Of a stretch of DNA of 64,000 nt, positions 23,977 to 32,204 are shown piece by piece (the stretch's first letter is position 1; the number at the start of each line of letters is the position of its first letter). Below the pieces are notes generated by a model. The model was given only the letters and a program-made list of their open reading frames with translations, ran no database searches and was not told the origin of the DNA. This stretch comes from a virus. The stretch lies in IMG/VR virus record IMGVR_UViG_3300025083_000017, positions 1 to 64,000 of that record; one strand, written 5' to 3'. Made by a program: the position numbers and the translations under genes.

Positions 23977-24413
23977 TAACCCTCCTCTTCGGTTTTACCT
24001 CTCTTACCAATATTATATTTTTGCTCCAGAATCCATTCTTGTTTGTCCTTATAAGACAGAACTTTAATTTGATTCAGTGGTGCAATATCAAGAATTGAAT
24101 CTTCATTGACTATCGTAATGAGTCCCCAATCAGCAAGAAGCTTAGTAATACGATTCCTACGCTGAACATCGTTAATAGTAAGATTAGCGTATTTACCATC
24201 TAGAGCAAACAACTCTTTGAAGTGAACGATAAAGTACTTACCCTGTTTATGAAGGATATGACATGATTGATACAACTTCTTTTCTTTTCTAGAAGCAACA
24301 CCAATGCGAGTCAGGGTTTCTCTGACTTTAAGAAAGTCATCAGGTTCATTTAATCGGATCTCAACCATTTGGTCTTGAGACCAATCTACCTGAGGTTCAG
24401 CAGTCTGATTCAT
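23976..24413 (-). CDS. regA: Translational repressor RegA
   Basis: The 145-residue RegA binds early mRNAs near their start codons and represses their translation. The match is by size, position right after gp62, and the residue pattern around EIRLNEPDDFLKVRETLTRI, with CHILHKQGKYFIVHFKELF in the centre. In T4 the order gp44-62-regA-43 is the same; here hsp20 and two Sm-like genes are inserted before gp43. Its ATG overlaps the gp62 stop by 4 bases. Confidence 0.9.
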   Translation of the reverse strand: MNQTAEPQVDWSQDQMVEIRLNEPDDFLKVRETLTRIGVASRKEKKLYQSCHILHKQGKYFIVHFKELFALDGKYANLTINDVQRRNRITKLLADWGLITIVNEDSILDIAPLNQIKVLSYKDKQEWILEQKYNIGKRGKTEEEG

Positions 24414-24796
24414 TTTTTTCCACCAGTGTCAAGTCGTTGTTTGATAAAATCAATTTGTTCATTAGATAGTATTTTCAGTACCTGAGATGCTTTCTCATTA
24501 CTATAACCATAGTATTGTTTGACAAACTCTAAATCTGATACCTTTTCCTTTCTAAGCCAAGGAGAGAATCTCTTCCTCTTTCTCAATATATTTAGATAAA
24601 AATTATATTGCATATCTTTATCTAGGAAATGATACTTATTCATTTCATTAGCAAACAAGACACAATCCAAGTGACCTGACAAACATTTATTAATAATAAA
24701 GGGGGGATATTCTTTAACAAGAGTTGAATCTTCTTCGATAAGATTCTCTTTGGTAAAGTTGATTGAATTCAACCAATCCTTCAATTCAGTAGTCAT
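24410..24796 (-). CDS. 62: Clamp-loader small subunit, T4 gp62-like
   Basis: A 128-residue protein located between the clamp-loader ATPase gp44 and regA, the place of gp62. It is shorter than T4 gp62 (187 residues) but typical of cyanophages. Helical content and the stretch LKDWLNSINFTKENL fit the family. With gp44 it loads the gp45 clamp. The call rests mainly on position and size. Confidence 0.78.
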   Translation of the reverse strand: MTTELKDWLNSINFTKENLIEEDSTLVKEYPPFIINKCLSGHLDCVLFANEMNKYHFLDKDMQYNFYLNILRKRKRFSPWLRKEKVSDLEFVKQYYGYSNEKASQVLKILSNEQIDFIKQRLDTGGKK

Positions 24797-24799
24797 ATA

Positions 24800-25087
24800 T
24801 CAGAGAATCAATTTTGAACTTGGGGTTTTGATGGGAGAGAACATCTCTTCATATTTTTCAACTAGTTCGTCATTTACATTGGCAATGTAGACAATCCACT
24901 TCTTACTAATTTCCAGTTCCTTCTCGGTTCGTTTTAGAAGAGGAGCATAAGGAGCGAAACCAAGTTGTCCATCACCTTGATTAAATGCAACGATTGCATT
25001 CATGACAATAAGACTTTCATCTTTATCTTCAAGGACTTCTGCCACTACATCTTCACCAGAAGACATACGAAATACTTTAACGTTCAT
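24800..25087 (-). CDS. Sm/Hfq-like small protein in the clamp-loader cluster
   Basis: The 95-residue protein has the family opening (NVKVFRMSSGEDVVAEVLE), a central LGFAPYAPL that replaces the usual QPW, and a last strand and helix (IVYIANVNDELVEKYEEM). The ATG at 25087 starts strand 1 exactly as in its paralogs, so the longer upstream frame was rejected. It overlaps the tiny membrane-protein gene by 11 bases. The role in replication or RNA control is unknown. Confidence 0.78.
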   Translation of the reverse strand: MNVKVFRMSSGEDVVAEVLEDKDESLIVMNAIVAFNQGDGQLGFAPYAPLLKRTEKELEISKKWIVYIANVNDELVEKYEEMFSPIKTPSSKLIL

Positions 25088-25199
25088 AATTTTGTTCAAT
25101 ATTAATGTTTTGATAATACAAATTGATGGCCATACCACCCATAACCATCCAGTAGATTACAAGCATAGTCATGCCAACTTTGGTTGGAATACTTGTCAT
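25077..25199 (-). CDS. Small single-span membrane protein
   Basis: An ATG at 25199 overlaps the gp44 stop (ATGA). The 40-residue product has a Lys before a Met-rich hydrophobic helix (VGMTMLVIYWMVMGGMAINL) and a polar tail. This is a convincing single transmembrane segment. The gene is too short for usual cut-offs, but the coupled start and clean topology support it. Its role is unknown. Confidence 0.6.
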   Translation of the reverse strand: MTSIPTKVGMTMLVIYWMVMGGMAINLYYQNINIEQNYER

Positions 25200-26143
25200 T
25201 TGAACTCACACTCAACCATGATCTCGGTGAGACAAGCCAACATATTTATCTCTTGGTCCGCAACGAATCCACTTTGAAACTGATACTTAGCAATAATGAG
25301 GACAGCAGCAGCAATCCCAGAACCTTCCAAGTGTGTGTATATAGCATCGTAAATACTACGAATAAGTACACTAGGATCATTGTCCAGATTATCAACGACC
25401 CACTTTCTGACTTTAGAGAAGTCTTTAGCTTTGAGACTCTGGAATAAATTGTCTGTTTTGACATTACTAAATGCTGCAAGAATACCGGTATCAATCTTTC
25501 CACTGACAGAGTATCGTTGTAGTTCATTAAGAACTCGCCTCCAATCAGGAAAGTGTTTCTGAATTAGTTCGACAAGTACTTTCGGATCATATTCCACACT
25601 CTCCTTCTCAAGTATAGTCCTGAGACGGTTGAAAAACTTGGCTGCAAGTTCCTGTCGTTCCTTTCCCTTAATGGCAAAGTCGATGACTGCACATCGGGAG
25701 TGGAGGGGGGCAATGATCTTATTTTTGTAGTTGCAGGTGAAGATGAATCTACAATTGCCAATGAACTCCTCAGTAAACGCCCGTAGGCAGAGTTGTACAT
25801 CTGGGGTTGTGTTGTCAGCTTCGTCAATGATAATGATTTTGTGTTTAGCACTTGACGAAAGCGATACGGTCGAAGCAAAATTCTTCGCATTGTTTCTGAC
25901 AGTATCAAGGAATCGTCCCTCATCGGATCCATTGATGACATAATAATCTACTCCTAATTCATGACAAAGGGCTTTGGCCACTGTGGTTTTACCACATCCA
26001 GGTGGACCAGACAAAAGTAGATTAGGGACTTCACCTTTCTCTACAAATTGTTTAAATGTATTCTTAATCCCATCAGGAAGAATACAATCTTCAATAGTTT
26101 GTGGTCGATATGACTCAACCCAAACAAATTCATTACGACTCAT
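25196..26143 (-). CDS. 44: Clamp-loader ATPase, T4 gp44-like
   Basis: Gp44 is the AAA+ subunit that opens and loads the sliding clamp. Walker A is GPPGCGKT (46-53), Walker B is IIIIDEADN (about 107-115), and FIFTCNYKNKI with LHSRCAVIDF carries sensor 1 and the arginine-finger (SRC) motif. The length of 315 residues is usual. I set the start at ATG 26143 (AGGAA 6 bases before it) rather than the TTG one codon upstream. It overlaps the AbrB-like gene by 11 bases. Confidence 0.94.
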   Translation of the reverse strand: MSRNEFVWVESYRPQTIEDCILPDGIKNTFKQFVEKGEVPNLLLSGPPGCGKTTVAKALCHELGVDYYVINGSDEGRFLDTVRNNAKNFASTVSLSSSAKHKIIIIDEADNTTPDVQLCLRAFTEEFIGNCRFIFTCNYKNKIIAPLHSRCAVIDFAIKGKERQELAAKFFNRLRTILEKESVEYDPKVLVELIQKHFPDWRRVLNELQRYSVSGKIDTGILAAFSNVKTDNLFQSLKAKDFSKVRKWVVDNLDNDPSVLIRSIYDAIYTHLEGSGIAAAVLIIAKYQFQSGFVADQEINMLACLTEIMVECEFK

Positions 26144-26279
26144 CAACTTTCCTCATAATAAAAGAATCACCATTATCAATAAATTCTAACATATCTCCTT
26201 CTTTCCATCCAGTTTCCTGGAGTATTTCTTCTGTGAAGGTTAAAATTCCATCGTCACTAACTTTCAAAGTAGTTTTCAT
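26133..26279 (-). CDS. SpoVT/AbrB-like small DNA-binding protein
   Basis: The 48-residue product (MKTTLKVSDDGILTFTEEIL, then GWKEGDMLEFIDNGDSF) matches the swapped-hairpin AbrB/MazE layout: strand, GILT, helix with ..EEIL..GW..GD.LEF. Such proteins bind DNA as dimers and often act as antitoxins or transition regulators. No toxin gene is adjacent. The ATG overlaps the upstream TGA (ATGA), and it overlaps gp44 by 11 bases. Confidence 0.68.
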   Translation of the reverse strand: MKTTLKVSDDGILTFTEEILQETGWKEGDMLEFIDNGDSFIMRKVDES

Positions 26280-26431
26280 CCAGAGTAATCAATAATAAAT
26301 TTATCTTTCAAGTGCCAGTGAATGTCATCATGCACTTGTTGCATTGCATTGTGTTTGATTGCCCAGTGATCATCATCATCGTTGATGAGGACAGTGACTT
26401 GGGTTTTCACATCAACTCTAATTACTTTCAT
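26276..26431 (-). CDS. Small His/Asp-rich hypothetical protein
   Basis: A 51-residue protein starting at ATG 26431, which overlaps the upstream TGA. It has a beta-type start (MKVIRVDVKTQVTVLI), an Asp run (NDDDDHW) and several His residues (WAIKHN, VHDDIHWHL). The His/Asp content could bind metal, but no motif is fixed. It is coupled at both ends (TGATG and ATGA), which supports translation. Confidence 0.6.
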   Translation of the reverse strand: MKVIRVDVKTQVTVLINDDDDHWAIKHNAMQQVHDDIHWHLKDKFIIDYSG

Positions 26432-26958
26432 CACACCCACTCAGGTTTACGATCGGGAATACGGAGATAGTTATTTTTTACCCATGGTTTAGATGCAACA
26501 TACATTTTATACTTGGTATAAATGTCAACTGTTGTATCATACTTGAACTCATCAGGTCCAGCAAATATAAAAGGAGTTGTTTCTTTACCAGATCTACCAG
26601 TAGGATCTCCAGTTGGTAAGATTTCCTTTGCAGCATGTAAGGTATTGAGACATGTGTGTACTTTACCATACCTTTGTGTGTACTCATCACAAAGGGCAAG
26701 ACCATGATGTAAAAGCCACTGCCAGTTCATCACAAACTCATTTGCCCAGATGGTGCAAGGGTGGTTACGGAAGGCACCTTTCTCTGTGCTGTATGGGGTT
26801 CCATCGGCCTTGGGTAAAGTACCGAACCCATGACCCCACTTATCTGAACAGACGATAGCAAGCATCTGACAGGTCTCTAGAGGCATCTTGACAATGTGCT
26901 TGTCAGGTAGAACCTTGGCGCTCTGCCATGGATTCGAAGAAGTCACGAAGATATTCAT
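26431..26958 (-). CDS. Conserved phage protein with DKH-VKM motif, possibly DNA-repair related
   Basis: A 175-residue protein starting MNIFVTSSNPWQSAKVL. The motif DKHIVKMPLETCQML and later HPCTIWANEF, WLLHHGLALCDEYTQRYGK define a family common in marine phages. Some members are annotated as pyrimidine-dimer DNA glycosylases, but I see no clear T4 DenV-type catalytic Thr or Glu, so the function is unsettled. It starts 56 bases inside the upstream gene; its conserved N-terminus makes that start likely. It lies in the gp45-gp44 cluster. Confidence 0.65.
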   Translation of the reverse strand: MNIFVTSSNPWQSAKVLPDKHIVKMPLETCQMLAIVCSDKWGHGFGTLPKADGTPYSTEKGAFRNHPCTIWANEFVMNWQWLLHHGLALCDEYTQRYGKVHTCLNTLHAAKEILPTGDPTGRSGKETTPFIFAGPDEFKYDTTVDIYTKYKMYVASKPWVKNNYLRIPDRKPEWV

Positions 26959-27412
26959 TACTAAAAAATTGCATCAGGTATTGCACACCCCAGTTTAGTG
27001 TGCCTTCAGGAAAAACGTCAACCTCTCGTTCCAAGAGTTTCAATGCTGTTACAATTCTTTCCATTCCACACACTTGTGCAGTGGCTTCAGAAATTTTCAT
27101 AAACTCAGCATAGTCTTTATCACTACCTTTCTTCACACCATTGACATAAAACTCTCTTGCTTGACGCATGAGTTCTTCAGTTTCTGGCAAAAAAGTAATA
27201 GTCTCTTCTCTAAGAGGTATTGCCATGTTCTTAATACATGACATACTAAATTTCATTACCTCTCGGGTTTGTTCAATTGGTAATGCGTGTTCTAGGCCAT
27301 CACGGAATGCATATTGAATTACTCCATTAGAACATTCCATGACACGAAGAACAGCAATCTTGTCTAACTCGGAGTCAGGAAGATTACCGTATTGTTCTTT
27401 CCAGTCAGTCAT
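26903..27412 (-). CDS. Hypothetical protein in the sliding-clamp cluster
   Basis: A 169-residue, mostly helical and acidic protein. Segments include ELDKIAVLRVMECSNGVIQY and TFLPETEELMRQAREFYVNG. I chose the ATG at 27412, which follows the gp45 stop by 2 bases; an upstream TTG would overlap it. No domain is recognised. The C-terminal 18 codons overlap the next gene. Confidence 0.68.
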   Translation of the reverse strand: MTDWKEQYGNLPDSELDKIAVLRVMECSNGVIQYAFRDGLEHALPIEQTREVMKFSMSCIKNMAIPLREETITFLPETEELMRQAREFYVNGVKKGSDKDYAEFMKISEATAQVCGMERIVTALKLLEREVDVFPEGTLNWGVQYLMQFFSNEYLRDFFESMAERQGST

Positions 27413-27414
27413 AA

Positions 27415-28080
27415 TCAACCAAAGGTAGAGTCGGGTTCAAGTGCGATGTAGTATTGAACATCGTAGTTCTGATTACTAAAACGAGACAACAACTTAGAAG
27501 ATACAACTACATTATAGTTACCAGGAATAATCTTCAGGTTCTCTTCTTTGAAGTTGAATACAAAGTCAGTATCAGTCTCACCGACAATGATAGAGAAGTC
27601 ATTAGAAGTGTCATTCTTCTTGTCACGAGAAACAAGTTTGATAACACCATTCTCACCAATAGCAGATACATCAGGGAGTTGATAAACCGATGCAGCCTTC
27701 TTGAGTTTCTCAAGTTGTTGACTGGTCAGTTCAAAACATACATCCTCAGAAGGAAGTGTAATCTCTTTCTCAGGTGGAGCAACAATTACAGAAGGGTCAG
27801 CAAAGAAATACTTCGAACGTGACTTACCTTCTTTGATGACAACATACTGGTCCCGTTCAAAATCAAGGTCAGGAGAAGAGTGAAGAGACAAACCATTCAA
27901 GAATTGGTTCAGGTCATAGATACCAAAATCTTTAGGAAATTCTTCAGCAACATTAGCTTCAACCAGGATGTTCTTCATCACTGAGATTGAACGCAACTTA
28001 CTACCTTGCTTGAACAAGATAGATTGATTGATAGAAGAGAAGTTCTTAAGAAGACCAACAGTGGATTCAGACAGTTTCAT
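27415..28080 (-). CDS. 45: Sliding clamp, T4 gp45-like
   Basis: Gp45 forms the trimeric ring that tethers polymerase and also activates late transcription with gp55. The 221 residues match the family in length. Typical segments are MKLSESTVGLLKNFSSINQS at the start and FELTSQQLEKLKKAASVYQL at the domain junction. VFNFKEENLKIIPGNYNV comes in the second domain. It begins 2 bases after the DUF3310 gene. Confidence 0.93.
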   Translation of the reverse strand: MKLSESTVGLLKNFSSINQSILFKQGSKLRSISVMKNILVEANVAEEFPKDFGIYDLNQFLNGLSLHSSPDLDFERDQYVVIKEGKSRSKYFFADPSVIVAPPEKEITLPSEDVCFELTSQQLEKLKKAASVYQLPDVSAIGENGVIKLVSRDKKNDTSNDFSIIVGETDTDFVFNFKEENLKIIPGNYNVVVSSKLLSRFSNQNYDVQYYIALEPDSTFG

Positions 28081-28082
28081 AA

Positions 28083-28517
28083 TTAAAATGTTTCGTAGTT
28101 ACCTTTAGGTTGCTTGTTAATACCAGAAAAATGGTAGAGAAGAATACAATAGTGTATTGCCTTCAGAATGTCCATCTTTGACTTTCCACCCTTCTTACCG
28201 AAGCGGGAAAGATACTTAATAGCATTAGATCTACAGAAAGCTTCTGCGTCACCAATACTATCAATCAGATCGAGTGTTTGAGTCTTAGACTCTTTAGAAG
28301 TATAGTGAGATTGATAAGTCCCTGACAAGTAATCACGAACTTCTTTTAATGCAATGTCTTCGTTGTACTTCCAAAAATGTACTGGTTCAAGATTTAATTT
28401 AATCTCATTAGATTCGGTCAATTCAATTTTGTCCTCATTAGAAACAAGAGGGGTCCATTCGTACCCCTCCTCTGGTAAAGAATTCATGTGATCATATAAT
28501 AAACTCCATGCGTTCAT
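28083..28517 (-). CDS. DUF3310-type protein
   Basis: The C-terminal half of this 144-residue protein has SHYTSKESKTQTLDLIDSIG, then CRSNAIKYLSRFGKKGG and DILKAIHYCILLYHF. The Y-I-D-L..., NAIKYL.R.GKK, D..KA.HY pattern is that of DUF3310, sometimes called a phage nucleotide-kinase family and related to T7 gp1.7. The ATG at 28517 is preferred, with GAGGAGG 12 bases upstream in the cobS 3' end. A role in nucleotide metabolism is possible but not shown here. Confidence 0.75.
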   Translation of the reverse strand: MNAWSLLYDHMNSLPEEGYEWTPLVSNEDKIELTESNEIKLNLEPVHFWKYNEDIALKEVRDYLSGTYQSHYTSKESKTQTLDLIDSIGDAEAFCRSNAIKYLSRFGKKGGKSKMDILKAIHYCILLYHFSGINKQPKGNYETF

Positions 28518-28521
28518 TCTA

Positions 28522-29601
28522 TCAAGTATCCTCCTCAGTGTCAACTTTCATCTCAAAATCAGCGTCTACTTTATCATAAAGTTCCAAGAAGGAGGACTTA
28601 GTTTCATCATCAAAACGATTGATACAAACTTGAATTGCTTTACTCTTGTCACCAAAGATACTGTAAGCACGAACGATGTGAATCAAACGACGGGTTGAGA
28701 TAACATCTTCAATACCACCATCGTAGAATGTCTTACGAATGATATCAGCCCAGTCACAGAGATGCTTACAGAACTGTCGGTCTTCAATACTAAGGTCTAG
28801 AGCAATTCCTTCTAGAATTCTCTGTTCAGTCTTGACCGTTGGATACTCTTGTTCGAGAGTAATACAGAAACGTTCTAAGAATGCCTCATTAAGAACATTG
28901 GTTCCAATAAAACGACCGTCATCGCTGCCTTTACCTTTAGTATTTGCAGTTGCAACAACATTGAATCCCTCCTTGGGTTGTACAAACTTACCGGTCTTCT
29001 TCAAGAAAACACCTTTACCTTCAAGAATAGATTGAAGACATAGGATTTTATTAGATGCCAGGTCAACTTCATCTAGAAGCAACACTGCTCCACGTTCCAG
29101 AGCCTCGATGACTGGACCGTTATGCCAAACAGTTTCGCCATTAACAAGACGAAAGCCACCAATAAGATCGTCTTCGTCAGTCTCGATAGTAATATTGACA
29201 CGGATTAGTTCTCTCTTGAGTTGGGCACAAGCCTGTTCAACCAAGAAAGTTTTACCATTACCAGAAAGACCCGTGATAAACGATGGATAGAATAGACGAG
29301 ACTGAATAATCTTTTTGATGTCTGTAAAATTACCAAACTTGACGAAGGTATCGTCTTTTGCTGGAACTAGATCTTGTTCTCCTACAGGAGTTGCAGGAGT
29401 TGCGTGATAGGTTTGTTCTAGTTGTTCTTGAACGGTAAGATTCCACTTGCCGCGACCAGTCTTATATTCGTCTAGTTTTTTAGTCACAGTCTGATAGTTG
29501 CAGTCATTCATTGAACACCAGGCACGAAGGTCACCAGAAGTAACATTTTCGCCATACAGTGATTGAAGAGAAGTGACTACGTATTCTTTTGATAGTGCCA
29601 T
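28522..29601 (-). CDS. cobS: CobS-type AAA+ ATPase
   Basis: Residues 1-60 of 359 are a helical DNA-binding-like domain typical of the cyanophage CobS version (SLYGENVTSGDLRAWC). The MoxR-type AAA+ core has Walker A GLSGNGKT, Walker B AVLLLDEVDLAS, and FNVVATANTKG as sensor region. In bacteria CobS works with CobT and CobN to insert cobalt in B12; phage copies lack CobN. The neighbouring zincin/VWA protein would serve as the CobT-like partner. I set the start at ATG 29601; the upstream TTG-ATG region lacks family similarity. Confidence 0.9.
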   Translation of the reverse strand: MALSKEYVVTSLQSLYGENVTSGDLRAWCSMNDCNYQTVTKKLDEYKTGRGKWNLTVQEQLEQTYHATPATPVGEQDLVPAKDDTFVKFGNFTDIKKIIQSRLFYPSFITGLSGNGKTFLVEQACAQLKRELIRVNITIETDEDDLIGGFRLVNGETVWHNGPVIEALERGAVLLLDEVDLASNKILCLQSILEGKGVFLKKTGKFVQPKEGFNVVATANTKGKGSDDGRFIGTNVLNEAFLERFCITLEQEYPTVKTEQRILEGIALDLSIEDRQFCKHLCDWADIIRKTFYDGGIEDVISTRRLIHIVRAYSIFGDKSKAIQVCINRFDDETKSSFLELYDKVDADFEMKVDTEEDT

Positions 29602-29640
29602 GATGTATGTGGTGTGGTCAACAAAGCTAATATAGTCCAA

Positions 29641-29664
29641 AACCACTCGTAACGGTGAGTGGTT
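29641..29664 (-). other. Hairpin between VWA gene and cobS
   Basis: On the minus strand AACCACTC and GAGTGGTT form an 8-bp stem with an 8-base loop. It is followed by TTGGAC rather than a T run, so it may be a weak terminator, attenuator or mRNA-stability element. Confidence 0.45.
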
Positions 29665-29683
29665 GGGACAGTTGTCAATCTGG

Positions 29684-31834
29684 TCAGGAGATCAGGTTGA
29701 CGAATTGACTAAGTACTTTTCTATTTAGAGACTTAGCCTTGAGATTTTTGGCAAATGCTGATTTGATTTTTGATTTAGATGCTCCATCATCAACTTCAAA
29801 CTCGGTATCATTATTCAAACCGGTATCTAACATACCAAAGTAGGAAGTATAACCAGAATTTTTAATCTCATAGAACTTTTCTTTACGAACAACTTTCATA
29901 AGTTCATCACTAACTTCCATGTACCGACGTAGGAAAGGTTTGAATTCATAATTAGAAGCAATACGGATGCCGATAAGATTTACATCAGGAAAACTTTCTT
30001 TCAAGTCTTTCAATAGAAGTTCTGTGAATTCATAGTATTGACCAGGAACTTTATAAGTGTGTCCAGTCTTACGATTACGAATATAATCACTAGGACTCAT
30101 TCGAGCAATAGACATCTTACCACCCATGTAATCACATGTTCTGAACACAGGTAAGTGATTGGCTTCACCATCAGTCAGAATAATAGTATTAACTTTTTGA
30201 ACTCTATTCTTCATTTTAAACTGAGGAATAATCTGATGAAGACAAACAATCGCTTCATTCAAGGGAGTACCAGAAAGAGAAAAGTTCAGTGGAGGTTCAT
30301 AGTTTGCATTGAATGAACAAGAATATGCAATTCGATACAAAGACAACATCTGCTTATCAAGTTCTGCCTTTCGTGTATCACTAGTAAAGAAGTGAAGGAG
30401 ATTGAAGTCGGGAGAGACTACTAACATATTATCTCTTACATCTTGATATTCAATATCTTCAAATTTAACCCTTGGCATATACCGTTGTTCTGTATGTCGG
30501 TTCTCGATGTAGTTGTTACTGAATGCATATACATCGAATGGAATATTTACTTTCTTACAGAACCAAATCAAATTGAAGAGTTGCTTTATGGTAGAAAGAA
30601 GAGTAGTACCCATAGAACCTGACCAATCAAGAATAAAAATAAGACCATGATTCTTACCATCAGGTAGTACATTTACCTTCTTAAACAAATCCTCATTGTA
30701 TTTGTAGGTATGAAGTTTAGTACAATCCAGTACACCAGTCTTTGCAGTCAAAGACCGTGTATATGCATCTGCTGACTTCTTACATTCAAACTCTTTTACA
30801 AGATAGTTGACTTCTTTTTGAGTAGATGATTTAAACTTATTATACTCACTGTCAACATAAGTAAAATCTACTGCCCGTATTTTACGGTATGTTCGTGAAT
30901 ACTCGTCCCAGTAAGTTTCTTCAGTAGAAAGTTTTGTCCAGTGGTCATCTATCTCTTTATGACATTTTGCATTAGAGATAATAATTTGCTCTACATCAAC
31001 CTCAGGGACCTCATGATATTCAGGATTTCTACCTTGTTCAGTTATACCATTCAGTTCTTGAGTACCTTCATTGAATGTTTGGTCTGTCTGAACTTGTGGT
31101 TCCTCCTTAACAGTATCCTCACTAGAACCTTCCGTAGAACCTTCTGTAGAACCTTCAACCTCTGGAGTTTCTGTACCGGATGTTTCTTCTTTCTCTGGTT
31201 CACTATCAATAGAACCTTCTTTGTTTTGACTGGTAGGAACATTTTTAACAGTTTCTTGTTCTTCTACCTCACCAATACAATACTTGTAAAGAACTTCTGC
31301 CGCAAGAACTGCTTCATCGAAAGTTTCTGTTTTACCTACGATGTCTAGAATATCTTTCTCTTCACCATCACCTATAGGCACATTAATGAAGTTACCGATC
31401 TTATAGTAAAGATTGATACGATCAGCAAGATTCATATCTCCAAGGTCTTTATCTCCAAGTTCAAAAAAATCTTGATCTGATAATTCTTTATAACCTTTAT
31501 AGAAACTCTTTGCCAGACCAGGATACCGACGTTTCATCAGTTTCTCAATACGAGCATCTTCAGTGACGTTCACAAACTGTTGAGGAACTCGATCTTCCCA
31601 ATCCCATTCATTAGGTGTATAAAGGGCATGACCCACTTCATGACCTACCAACATATCATATACACTCTCACTGGCCCGTTTCCACATAGGAAGAGTTAAG
31701 ACTCTATTCTCAACATCAAATTGTGCGGTTTCAATATTACGATTCTCAACTAAAATATCTTCAGTGGCTAGAAGTTTTGCTAGTTGTGATTTGATTTCGT
31801 AGTTGACCATAGTCATTTCGTTTCCGATAGACAT
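29684..31834 (-). CDS. CobT-like protein: zincin-type HExxH motif plus VWA domain
   Basis: Near residue 60 is HEVGHALYTP, followed by NVTEDARIE about 25 residues later. This is an HExxH with a downstream E-D helix, as in zinc peptidase-like proteins. An acidic linker with EGSTEGSTEGSSED repeats follows (about 200-260). The C-terminal half holds a VWA domain with a full MIDAS: DWSGSMG, Thr in SLSGTPLNEA, and Asp in ILTDGEAN. VWA plus the MoxR-type CobS next door is the usual AAA/VWA pairing for remodelling or metal insertion. The ATG at 31834 is chosen over TTG 31846. Confidence 0.85.
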   Translation of the reverse strand: MSIGNEMTMVNYEIKSQLAKLLATEDILVENRNIETAQFDVENRVLTLPMWKRASESVYDMLVGHEVGHALYTPNEWDWEDRVPQQFVNVTEDARIEKLMKRRYPGLAKSFYKGYKELSDQDFFELGDKDLGDMNLADRINLYYKIGNFINVPIGDGEEKDILDIVGKTETFDEAVLAAEVLYKYCIGEVEEQETVKNVPTSQNKEGSIDSEPEKEETSGTETPEVEGSTEGSTEGSSEDTVKEEPQVQTDQTFNEGTQELNGITEQGRNPEYHEVPEVDVEQIIISNAKCHKEIDDHWTKLSTEETYWDEYSRTYRKIRAVDFTYVDSEYNKFKSSTQKEVNYLVKEFECKKSADAYTRSLTAKTGVLDCTKLHTYKYNEDLFKKVNVLPDGKNHGLIFILDWSGSMGTTLLSTIKQLFNLIWFCKKVNIPFDVYAFSNNYIENRHTEQRYMPRVKFEDIEYQDVRDNMLVVSPDFNLLHFFTSDTRKAELDKQMLSLYRIAYSCSFNANYEPPLNFSLSGTPLNEAIVCLHQIIPQFKMKNRVQKVNTIILTDGEANHLPVFRTCDYMGGKMSIARMSPSDYIRNRKTGHTYKVPGQYYEFTELLLKDLKESFPDVNLIGIRIASNYEFKPFLRRYMEVSDELMKVVRKEKFYEIKNSGYTSYFGMLDTGLNNDTEFEVDDGASKSKIKSAFAKNLKAKSLNRKVLSQFVNLIS
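31123..31157 (-). repeat. 12-bp tandem repeat in the VWA-protein linker
   Basis: About three copies of a 12-base unit (TAGAACCTTCYG on the plus strand) encode the EGSTEGSTEGS stretch. Slippage at such repeats could change linker length. Confidence 0.7.
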
Positions 31835-31899
31835 AGTATATAACAAAACCCAACCAAAAAATGGATGGGTCGTACAGTTCTATTATTGGCATATAGACC

Positions 31900-31930
31900 A
31901 ATCCCCTTCACTTATTAGGTGAAGGGGATT
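31900..31930. other. Strong inverted repeat, 12-bp stem
   Basis: AATCCCCTTCAC and GTGAAGGGGATT pair around a 7-base loop. The T-rich tail (TTTTGGTTTT) follows on the plus strand only; on the minus strand, where all genes are read, no T run follows. It may end antisense transcripts or stabilise the 3' end of the small upstream gene's mRNA. Confidence 0.6.
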
Positions 31931-31955
31931 TTGGTTTTAAACTCCTTGATCGTTT

Positions 31956-32123
31956 TTATTCGGTAAGAATGTGACGGCAGAACCTCCTTGCGGTGCTATC
32001 GATAATTTCGCAATCGGAAATACATTGAAAGTAATCTGTGACTTGATCTCGTGTCTCCTCATTAGTTGACTTGTCATCCCATTGCCATGACGCCAGTTCA
32101 TTCCGTGATAAAAGGTCTTTCAT
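31956..32123 (-). CDS. Small hypothetical protein of 55 residues
   Basis: ATG at 32123 has GGAG 7 bases upstream and TATAAT farther up, giving a good start signal. The product (MKDLLSRNELASWQWDDK at the start, then CISDCEIIDSTARRFC) contains three Cys and is charged. It resembles the small, usually unannotated early proteins of T4-like phages; no family is recognised. The 31931-31955 gap after it holds an AAGGAG with no start codon. Confidence 0.55.
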   Translation of the reverse strand: MKDLLSRNELASWQWDDKSTNEETRDQVTDYFQCISDCEIIDSTARRFCRHILTE

Positions 32124-32204
32124 AGTATTCTCCATATCACTGTATTATATAGTCTACTTTGTGTTAGTTTACTAACATTTGTATATTTGTAAAATAACTA
32201 AACA

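Noticed and set aside
25236-25250. GATAAATA-type boxes inside genes such as gp44 and uvsW
   Set aside because: They lie in coding sequence with no gene start nearby and are expected by chance in AT-rich DNA.
29663-29668. TTGACA-like -35 box upstream of cobS
   Set aside because: No -10 hexamer lies 16-18 bases downstream; the sequence enters a hairpin instead.
32144-32149. TATAAT upstream of the 55-residue gene as a full sigma-70 promoter
   Set aside because: The -10 is good, but no hexamer near the right distance resembles TTGACA, so I did not list it as a promoter.
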